From the NCBI GenBank assembly GCA_963798275.1, contig CAWCTB010000030.1, positions 62,001 to 126,000 on the forward strand: a stretch of 64,000 nucleotides of DNA, in the 5' to 3' direction. The position numbers and the translations under genes are program-made. Each line of letters opens with the position of its first letter. Within the stretch, counting starts at the first letter, position 1. This document shows positions 57,438-64,000 of the stretch, piece by piece. This DNA comes from CAWCTB01 sp963798275. Its GTDB lineage: Bacteria > Acidobacteriota > Terriglobia > Terriglobales > Acidobacteriaceae. The notes under the pieces were generated by a model. It saw only the letters and a program-made list of their open reading frames with translations, was not told the DNA's origin and ran no database searches.

Positions 57438-58322
57438 ATGCTCGTATTCACTGAGAAACCAAGAATCCTGCTCAAGAACATTCTTGTTGCAACGGACTTC
57501 TCTCCCGCGTCCGAATCCGCCCTTGATCATGCCATCGGAATTGCGAGGCACTACGGCTCCAAGATCCTCCTCGTGCACGCAATAGCGCCTGCTCCGGGGG
57601 AGCAATCGGAAACCGAACACAAGGGAACGAAGGAAACAATTGCTGACGCCGAACAGAGATTGCGTGCCGAAGCCGAGAAATGTGGCGACATCGAGTGCCA
57701 CCAGTCGTTACTGACAGGCACAGCGCTGGAAGTCGTCGAACACTTCCTTTCCCTCGACCATCTTGACCTGATCGTGGTCGGCACCCACGGTACTAAGGGC
57801 TTTAGGAAGCTACTGCTCGGTTCGGTTGCGGAACAGATCTTTCACCACGTGCGTTGTCCCGTTCTGGCACTGGGACCCTTGGCAGGTGAACGGAAATCCG
57901 GTTGGAAACCGAAGCGTGTCGTGCTCGCTACTGATCTCGAATCCGACGAGTCGAGAACCGTAGAATATGCAACTGCGCTGGCGAAGGAGCACAACGCCGA
58001 CCTAGCCTTGCTGCATGTCACGCCGCGAGCAGGCGCGCCCTACCCCGAGGATACCGAGTGCGTTATTGAACCGTACTTTCGGTCAAGACTGCGCGCACTG
58101 GTTCCGTCCTGGCCGGGGCTCGATTATCCGCTGCAATGTTGGGTTGAATTTGGGGATGACCCCGCGGCAGAGATTGTGCGAGTCGCCAGCACCCGAGCCG
58201 TCGACCTGATCGTGTTGAGCGTGAAACCACGCGAACCATGGTCCACTCATTTTGTTCACGGAGGTCATAGGATCGTAGCGGGAGCGCCATGTCCGGTGCT
58301 CATTGTGCAGCGCAGATTCTAG
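57438..58322 (+). CDS. Tandem universal stress protein
   Basis: This 294-residue protein has two UspA domains. Domain 1 (KNILVATDFSPASESAL to CPVLALGP) keeps the nucleotide signature GTHGTKGFRKLLLGSVAEQ. Domain 2 (KRVVLATDLESDESRTVEYA to CPVLIVQ) has lost it: the matching stretch reads SVKPREPWSTHFVHGGHRI. One ATP-binding and one degenerate domain is common in tandem Usp proteins. GGGAGG lies before ATG 57438. It follows the patatin gene after 295 bases in which no other complete gene is seen. Confidence 0.9.
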   Translation: MLVFTEKPRILLKNILVATDFSPASESALDHAIGIARHYGSKILLVHAIAPAPGEQSETEHKGTKETIADAEQRLRAEAEKCGDIECHQSLLTGTALEVVEHFLSLDHLDLIVVGTHGTKGFRKLLLGSVAEQIFHHVRCPVLALGPLAGERKSGWKPKRVVLATDLESDESRTVEYATALAKEHNADLALLHVTPRAGAPYPEDTECVIEPYFRSRLRALVPSWPGLDYPLQCWVEFGDDPAAEIVRVASTRAVDLIVLSVKPREPWSTHFVHGGHRIVAGAPCPVLIVQRRF

Positions 58323-58510
58323 GGCCGGTTCTCCAGCGAGGACCTATTGCACGACGGCCGGCCGCGATTAAGGGAAAGAGCACCCATTCTTGTAATCGCT
58401 CCGAGCCGGACCGCAGAGACTACCGCTATTCTCGATGCAATCACTTCTAACTCGATGAGCAGTCGTGAAACCCACCGAGGCAGCGCCCGCAAGGGTGCGC
58501 GACAGGCAAC

Positions 58511-58993
58511 TTACTTCTGTCGTCTGGAGGATGCATCGGCCGCGGCCGCGCGTACCAGTTCGCCCTGCAGTACGCTCTCATAGCCAATGGCGGCAAAGTA
58601 AATCGCCCGGTCGAAGAAGTGCTCCATGGAACGCAACAGCTCCATTTCGGCGATCAGTTCACCAGGCTCCAGCAAGCCTTCCTGCTGCAGGAACTCCCAA
58701 AGGTGCTCCTTGGTCGCGTGGATGGCATAGAGAAACTGACTGAAAGGAACACCCTGGTGGGCACGTCGCGCGCCAATTCCGATGTATCGCTCCTCGATCT
58801 CTGACGATGTCTTGTTGAGCATCCAATCCGTCAGATTGCGATAGATCTCGTAGGCCCGACTCTTCAACTCGTGTGCCGGAACCGAGGACAACATTTCACT
58901 GCAGGTATCGGAATGTTTGAGCTTGTTGATGAGCCCTTCCGAGAGCTTATCGGCGTGGTCTTCAATGAGGTTAACAAGCCTGAGTGCAAACAT
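58511..58993 (-). CDS. RsbRD N-terminal-like sensor protein
   Basis: This 160-residue, mainly helical protein begins FALRLVNLIEDHADKLSEGL and has AYEIYRNLTDWMLNKTSSEIE, ERYIGIGARRAHQGVPFSQF and HFFDRAIYFAAIGYE. The layout matches the N-terminal domain of RsbRD, a co-antagonist of RsbT in stressosome-type general stress signalling. No STAS domain follows, so it is a stand-alone sensor-like module. It faces the stress genes on the opposite strand. The ligand is unknown. The frame is intact. Confidence 0.7.
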   Translation of the reverse strand: MFALRLVNLIEDHADKLSEGLINKLKHSDTCSEMLSSVPAHELKSRAYEIYRNLTDWMLNKTSSEIEERYIGIGARRAHQGVPFSQFLYAIHATKEHLWEFLQQEGLLEPGELIAEMELLRSMEHFFDRAIYFAAIGYESVLQGELVRAAAADASSRRQK

Positions 58994-59436
58994 GATCGCC
59001 CCCTTGCTGCCCGGGGAGGCAGCGCGTGCAATTTACGGATGGCACCAATGCGCTCACGATCAGCGCAGGCTTGTGCCCCGCAGTTGCTGGCACGGAAAAC
59101 ACCTCTACGGGTTAGCGTGCCCGTTCCATTAACATTCTGCCACGACGCTCGGACGGAATCAGTGACAGCAGTCACGGCCACCCAGTACATGGGATGTGTT
59201 GCCGCGACCCCGATACGGGAAGGCCCAGCGACCGTGGCCGGGGTGACCAGGCGAACCCTTCTCTGCGACCGTCGTCTCGGACGACCGATGCTCCGCACTC
59301 AATCTTCACGCCAGAGCAGGTTTCTGTCACTCAATCGCTGCCATTATCCGCACTGTGAAGCCATTTGACTCGGCACAAGAGCGGCACCTCCGCGACCGCT
59401 ATACTTAACTTGTACTGGCATCCACCTAAACCGAAC
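58994..59436. other. Intergenic region, 443 bp, no gene recognised
   Basis: The gap separates the divergent RsbRD-like and threonine dehydratase genes. Near the right end TATACT at 59400-59405 is a possible -10 for the dehydratase gene, without a matching -35. A small GTGAC-AGCA-GTCAC inverted repeat lies near 59160. Short open frames here have no recognisable protein character. Confidence 0.3.
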
Positions 59437-60465
59437 ATGGTGACCCTCGACGACATCAAGGCAGCGCAGGCCAGGTTGCGCGGCGTAGCAGCCCACACGC
59501 CCCTGGTTCCTTATTTTCCGCCGGCCGCGAAGAATGCGGCTTCCGCGACAAATGCGATTTCACCGGGGAAGAGGAAGCATGCAGCAACACCGAGCCGGGG
59601 ACAGCTTTGGCTCAAGCCCGAAAGCCTGCAGCCGATCGGATCGTTTAAGCTGCGCGGAGCTTATAACAAGATCGCATCTCTGCCGGAGGGCGACCGCAAG
59701 CGCGGCGTCATCTCGTATTCCAGCGGCAACCACGCACAGGGGGTCGCCTTTGCGGCGCGTGCTCTGGGAGTGAAGTCCGTGATCGTGATGCCGCGCAACG
59801 CGCCCAAGATCAAGATGGACAGCACCGCAGCGCTGGGGGCGGAGATCGTCACCGTCGGGCCGGCTAGCCTCGAGCGCATGCAGCGGGCGGAAGAGCTGGC
59901 CAGGCAGCACGGCTATGCCATCGTGCCCCCGTACAACGATCCTTTCATCATTGCGGGCCAGGGAACGACTGGCCTGGAAATCCTGGAGGACTGCCCCGAG
60001 GTGGATCTCGTGCTGGTGCCGATCGGGGGCGGCGGGCTGATTAGCGGCATCGCGAGCGCGATCAAGCTGAGCGGATCGAAGGCTAAGGTGGTCGGCGTCG
60101 AACCGGAGCTGGCCAACGACGCGCAACAGAGCTTTCGCAAAGGCACGATCGTGGAGTTGCCGGCAGAGAGGGTTTCCAGCACGCTGGCCGACGGCTTGCG
60201 CACGCAGTCGGTGGGACCGCTGAATTTCGAGCACATCCGCACCTACGTGGACGACGTGATCACGGTGACGGAAGACGAAATCCGCAGTGCCATGCGCCTG
60301 GCGATCACCACGGCGCATCTGGTGGCTGAGCCCAGCGGCGCCGTGACCTTCGCGGCGTGGCTGTTTCACGGCAAGGAGTTGCCGCAATCGAAGACGGCGG
60401 TTGCAGTGGTCAGTGGCGGAAATGTGGAGCCGCAATTGCTGGCTCAGGTGCTGGCCGATGAGTAA
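59437..60465 (+). CDS. Threonine/serine dehydratase (PLP-dependent, fold type II)
   Basis: This enzyme of about 342 residues deaminates threonine (to 2-oxobutyrate) or serine, or may act as a serine racemase. The PLP lysine is in PIGSFKLRGAYNKIA, the cofactor Asn and Gly are in ISYSSGNHAQGVAFA, and the phosphate loop is VPIGGGGLISGIASA. There is no C-terminal ACT regulatory domain, so it is of the short catabolic type and not the allosteric biosynthetic IlvA. An insertion of about 20 residues rich in Ala, Lys and Pro (AAKNAASATNAISPGKRKHA) sits before the PLP lysine. I took ATG 59437 (MVTLDDIKAAQ); the frame is open upstream to 59365. The next gene overlaps its stop. Confidence 0.88.
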   Translation: MVTLDDIKAAQARLRGVAAHTPLVPYFPPAAKNAASATNAISPGKRKHAATPSRGQLWLKPESLQPIGSFKLRGAYNKIASLPEGDRKRGVISYSSGNHAQGVAFAARALGVKSVIVMPRNAPKIKMDSTAALGAEIVTVGPASLERMQRAEELARQHGYAIVPPYNDPFIIAGQGTTGLEILEDCPEVDLVLVPIGGGGLISGIASAIKLSGSKAKVVGVEPELANDAQQSFRKGTIVELPAERVSSTLADGLRTQSVGPLNFEHIRTYVDDVITVTEDEIRSAMRLAITTAHLVAEPSGAVTFAAWLFHGKELPQSKTAVAVVSGGNVEPQLLAQVLADE

Positions 60466-61460
60466 GGGTGAACAATCGAGGAGTGGACGGTTGACAAGGA
60501 ATTGCTTGCGAGGGTGTCCGTTACTTTTCATAGTTCTCACAGCAACCCTGTCGCTGGCCGAGGTGGGACCGCGCGGCATCATGGTGCGCGAAGGCGTGAT
60601 CTACATCTCGCCGGACATCAAGTCGGCCAAGTTGTCGAACATTGGCCGCGGCCGGGAAGTTGTCATCCTTGAGCGCACGCCGGGATGGGTACACCTGGTC
60701 GGCACCGTGAGTGTGACTGAGGAAGTGACAGAGGATGAGCCGATCGAGCGCAACGTGACCGGATGGATGCTCGACAAGGGCGTGATCACGACCGGGACAC
60801 CCGATGGCGACAAGATCATCTTCGGCGAAGCGGTCGATTCGGAGGACGAGGCCAGCCGGCGCGGTGGGCGGCGGGGAGCGGCGCAGGATGCCATGCGGCT
60901 GTATGCGCGGCTGGCGGAATACTTCCCCCAATCGCCGCTGGCGGCTGAAGCGCTGTTTCGCGTCGGCCGACATTCGTTGGCAGATCGATGCTGCCGACCT
61001 GGCCACACGTCCGTCGGCCAAGATGCGCGATCCCAGCTTGCGCCTGCCCATCGACGAGAGCTACATGAAGCAGGTGATGAAGAAGTATCCGGGGACGAAG
61101 TGGGCCGACATGGCGGCATATCGCCTGATCGAGAACAAACTGTGCGGCGAGTGGGAAGCCGAGGCACAGTGTCCGGAGAAGGAAGCGGGGTATTACGTCA
61201 AATATGTGGATGAGCGGCCGAAGTCGCCCAAGGCTCCGGAAGCGCTCTACCAGGCGGCGTGGCGCTACGCCGCGCTGATCGTGATCTACCAGACCGACAA
61301 TCAGCAGAAGAAGGCGGAGGAGTCGGCGGCGCGCGCCACCAACGTGGCCAAGAAACTGATTGCGCAATACCCAGAGAGTACCGACTGGGTGAACCGCGCG
61401 CAGCGTCTGCTATACATGGTGCAGACGAACATTCCTGCGTTCGGAAATACCCTTGAGTGA
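60458..61460 (+). CDS. Secreted SH3-like / TPR-like protein (one frameshift)
   Basis: An N-terminal hydrophobic signal (CPLLFIVLTATLSLAEVG) is followed by a bacterial SH3-like segment (VIYISPDIKSAKLSNIGRGRE, GWVHLVG) and then helical repeats (AMRLYARLAEYFPQSPLAAE, AAYRLIENKLCGEW, EALYQAAWRYAALIVIYQTD, AKKLIAQYPESTDWVNRAQ). SH3-like domains often touch peptidoglycan, and helical repeats mediate protein binding. The frame breaks near 60966; dropping one G gives FRVADIRWQIDAADLATRP. The length is 3n+1. ATG 60458 overlaps the dehydratase stop. It precedes uppP and ftsK, so a role in the envelope is plausible but unproven. Confidence 0.7.
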
Positions 61461-61478
61461 GTCGCGCGCGGAGGCGAT

Positions 61479-62369
61479 TTGAACGACTACTTGCTGTCTG
61501 TTCTGCTGGGAATCATTGAAGGATTGACCGAATTCCTGCCTGTCAGCTCAACCGCACACCTGCGGATTGCCGAAGCGTTCCTGGGAGTTGACTTGGGCAA
61601 CGGCTATTGGAAGATGTTCTCCATCGTCATCCAGTTGGGCGCGATCCTCTGCCTGCCGATTTATTTCTGGAAGCGCATCGTGGAGTTCGTGCACGACTTT
61701 CCGCAGGGCAAGAATGGCGATCGCACGGTGCTGACCCATCCGCTTACCCTGACGCTGATTGCATTCGTGGTGACGGCGATTCCGTCGTTCCTGTTGACCA
61801 AGATCATCGGCAAGCACCTGGAAGACATCCGCATCATGGCGTTTGCCCTGATTATTGGCGGCGTCGTCATGTGGGCGGTCGATTGGGTGTATGAGCGCTC
61901 GCGGCACCGGGCCTTCGCGCGTGGCAGCCTCACCACCGACATGGAGCAGATGTCGATCGGGCAGGCGATCTGGATTGGACTGTGCCAGATCCTCTCGGCG
62001 GTTTTCCCGGGAACGTCACGATCGATGTCGACCATCACGGCGGGTGAACTGGCGGGCATGGACCGGCCGTCGGCGCTCGAGTTCTCGTTCTTTCTGTCGA
62101 TGCCGACGATGATCGCGGCCACCTGCTATGACCTGTTGAAGTCGCTGCGGCCGCATCATGGCGAGCCCAGCGCCATCGGTTCCATGCCGGCCGACACGCA
62201 TTCCTGGATTGTGCTGGCCATCGGCTTCGTGGTGTCGTTCATCGTGGCATACGCGGTGGTAGCGTGGTTCATGAACTGGGTCCGCACCCGGGGTTTCGCG
62301 GTGTTCGCCATCTATCGGATACTCCTTGGGGCGTTCGTTTTGTGGTGGTTTGCGGGCCGGATGGGCTAG
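61479..62369 (+). CDS. uppP: Undecaprenyl-diphosphatase UppP (BacA)
   Basis: UppP dephosphorylates undecaprenyl diphosphate so that the lipid carrier of peptidoglycan synthesis can be reused. This intact 296-residue membrane protein has the two family motifs EGLTEFLPVSSTAHLRIA and FPGTSRSMSTITAGELAGM, with about eight helices. The start is TTG at 61479 with GGAGGCGAT directly upstream; this strong site supports the unusual start. It follows the SH3/TPR-like gene after 18 bases. Confidence 0.96.
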   Translation: MNDYLLSVLLGIIEGLTEFLPVSSTAHLRIAEAFLGVDLGNGYWKMFSIVIQLGAILCLPIYFWKRIVEFVHDFPQGKNGDRTVLTHPLTLTLIAFVVTAIPSFLLTKIIGKHLEDIRIMAFALIIGGVVMWAVDWVYERSRHRAFARGSLTTDMEQMSIGQAIWIGLCQILSAVFPGTSRSMSTITAGELAGMDRPSALEFSFFLSMPTMIAATCYDLLKSLRPHHGEPSAIGSMPADTHSWIVLAIGFVVSFIVAYAVVAWFMNWVRTRGFAVFAIYRILLGAFVLWWFAGRMG

Positions 62370-62592
62370 CGTCCGCAATAGTGGGGGAGACTAGTTCGGC
62401 AACGTCTAACACTCGTTTTTTCACTTCGGTAGCTGACCTTTTTGGCATAATCACCTTGGCTCTGGCGTACTCGCGGCCCGTTCAAGCGAAAGCTTCCGGG
62501 ACGCACCGCAATCGGCAAACTTCAGACTCGCGCCATCGAGGTCGCCGCGGGTGCAGCGGTGATTTGTGCCTGCGCCGAATGGAGCAGGCAGA

Positions 62593-64000
62593 ATGAGTCC
62601 TCGGAAAGCGCGCCGGTCTGGGGCAAGGCCGAACGCCAACATGAAAATTGTTACGCGGGCATTTACTCCCACGGCCAACCGGCGACTGAACGAGTTGGTC
62701 GGTTTCCTCGTGCTGGTCTTCGCGACTCTCCTGGTCCTGGCTCTGGTTTCGTATTCGCCACTCGACCCTCGCTGAATAGCGCGTCGAATCCGCCCGTCTC
62801 ACGGCCGGCGCACAACTGGATCGGGCTGTTCGGGGCCACGGTCAGCGATCTTGCGCTGCAGGTGTTCGGCGTAGCGGTATTCCTGATCCCGGTCTACCTC
62901 GTCTTGTACTCGATTCGCTGGTTTCGTTCGCGGCCGGTGAACTCGCCCTACGCGAAGACGCTGGGCGCGGCAGCGCTGCTGGTGTTTGCCGCCGGACTCG
63001 TCGGGCTGCTGCCCTGGAATTTCAAGTGGATGGGGGCAATCCCAGCCGAGGGCCTTCTGGGACGAATCGTTGCCGACGGGCTGATTCATTACTTCAACAT
63101 CGTCGGTGCATACCTGGTGTGCGTGGCCGTAATCGCGGTGGCGCTGTATCTCTCAACCGCGTTTTCGTTCGGAGCAATCGAGATCTGGTCGCAGACACGC
63201 TTTGCGTTCGCCTACGCAGCGCTGGACCGCTTTGCCGATTGGAAGGCCGAACGCGCCCGCAAACGCGCCGCAAAAGAACTGGAGAAGAAACGCGCCAACG
63301 CAGCCAACGCCAAGCCGGTCGTTACCGCGCAGATTGTTCCGCGACGGGCGAACGAGCAGGCCGCACCTGCTGTCGCTGCTGGAGTTCCCATTCCGCCGGC
63401 TCCGCAGGTACCGCCGGGGACTCCGGTGCGCAGCGGCATCGAGCGCATGTTCCAGGGTGAAGAGCGGGCGAGCACCGGTCGCCCATCCGTGCCGTCCCCA
63501 GCGCAAACAACGAGCCCTGTTCCTGCCGAAGACGAGCCGAGTGAGCCCGAGCATATCGCCGTCACCTCGCGCGCCGACAGCGTTCCGCACGGCAAGACCA
63601 CGATGCCGCGGGTTGCCGGCGGCTACAAGCTGCCGTCTACGGCACTACTGCATCGTCCGGACGAACACAGCGCAATCAACGAAGAAGACCTCAAGCACCT
63701 GGCCCAGGTACTACAGGAAAAGTGCGCCGAGTTCGATGTTCGCGGACAGGTGACGCAGATCAATCCTGGGCCGGTGGTCACCACCTTCGAGTTCAAGCCG
63801 GAGGCGGGCATCAAGTACAGCCGCGTAACTGGGCTGTCTGACGATCTCTGCCTGGCGCTGCGCGCCGAGAGCATTCTGATTGAGCGCATGTCCGGCAAGT
63901 CCACGGTCGGCATCCAGGTACCCAATCACCAGCGCGAGACCATCTGGCTGCGCGAGGTGGTGGAGGCGCGCGAGTTCCTGGTGCCGAAATCGAAGCTGAC
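62593..64000 (+). CDS. ftsK: DNA translocase FtsK/SpoIIIE, 3' end outside window (one frameshift)
   Basis: FtsK pumps chromosome ends across the division septum. The N-terminal membrane domain has helices such as LVGFLVLVFATLLVLALVSYSPLD, VFLIPVYLVLYSIRW and TLGAAALLVFAAGLVGLLPWNFKW. A Pro/Ala-rich linker follows (AGVPIPPAPQVPPGTP). The start of the alpha domain has GPVVTTFEFKPEAGIKYSRVTGLSDDLCLAL. The motor domain would lie beyond the window. The frame breaks near 62769: CTCGACCCTCGCTGA needs one added base to read SPLDPSLNSASNPP, so this is a loss, unlike most breaks here. I chose ATG 62593, with GGAG eight bases upstream; ATG 62641 lacks such a site. Confidence 0.9.

Overview
The window is a dense, GC-rich bacterial chromosome segment that most resembles an Acidobacteriota of the Koribacter/Terriglobia kind. 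That assignment is inferred from gene content and the style of the proteins: a hopanoid operon with ispH and two alcohol dehydrogenases, a Tol-Pal cluster whose Pal carries an extra N-terminal domain, a DedA-rhodanese protein, DUF4097, RNase J and FtsK. No rRNA, tRNA, CRISPR array, insertion sequence or integrase was recognised.

Layout. 0-3 kb: a partial hypothetical gene, a REP-like double hairpin, a TonB-type protein and a Tat-exported phosphoesterase. 3.2-4.2 kb: a DedA membrane protein fused to a rhodanese domain whose catalytic cysteine codon is TGA; a hairpin just downstream fits the bacterial SECIS layout, so this is a candidate selenoprotein. 4.2-14.5 kb (minus strand): a nine-gene isoprenoid/hopanoid operon, ispH-shc-hpnA-hpnG-adh-adh-hpnC-hpnD-hpnE, leading from IPP/DMAPP supply through squalene to hopene and side-chain processing. 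14.8-17.8 kb: a DinB protein, a Phd/PIN toxin-antitoxin pair with a palindromic candidate operator, and recN. 18.1-23.4 kb: tolQ-tolR-tonB/tolA-tolB-pal-cpoB. 23.4-28.4 kb: an MFS exporter, a Ppx/GppA phosphatase, SixA, a Rieske ferredoxin and an orphan nuoB with its own terminator. 28.6-37.5 kb: a two-domain glycosyltransferase, a DUF4097 protein, an ABC exporter, a methyltransferase, a zinc-ribbon microprotein coupled to an amino acid permease, and small proteins. 37.7-43.9 kb: a GH16 lipoprotein, an MFS transporter, an acyl-CoA synthetase, a DppC-type permease and a histone-deacetylase-like enzyme. 44-50.5 kb: a lysine/diaminopimelate operon, asd-lysC-dapB-dapA-dapD plus a dicarboxylate symporter. 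50.6-53 kb: EcsC and RNase J. 53-59 kb: a stress-flavoured block (hydrolase, Tat carbonic anhydrase, two universal stress proteins, patatin, RsbRD-like). 59.4-64 kb: threonine dehydratase, an SH3/TPR-like protein, uppP and a truncated ftsK.

A strong caveat: about 45 single-base frame breaks interrupt genes that should be essential or conserved. They are concentrated between 18.7 and 23.3 kb and absent from about 49 to 60.9 kb. Most behave as one-base gains, a few as one-base losses. They are best read as indel errors in the assembly, so broken genes are annotated over their full inferred span with the break positions given. The TGA in the DedA-rhodanese gene is different in kind: the frame is preserved on both sides of it.
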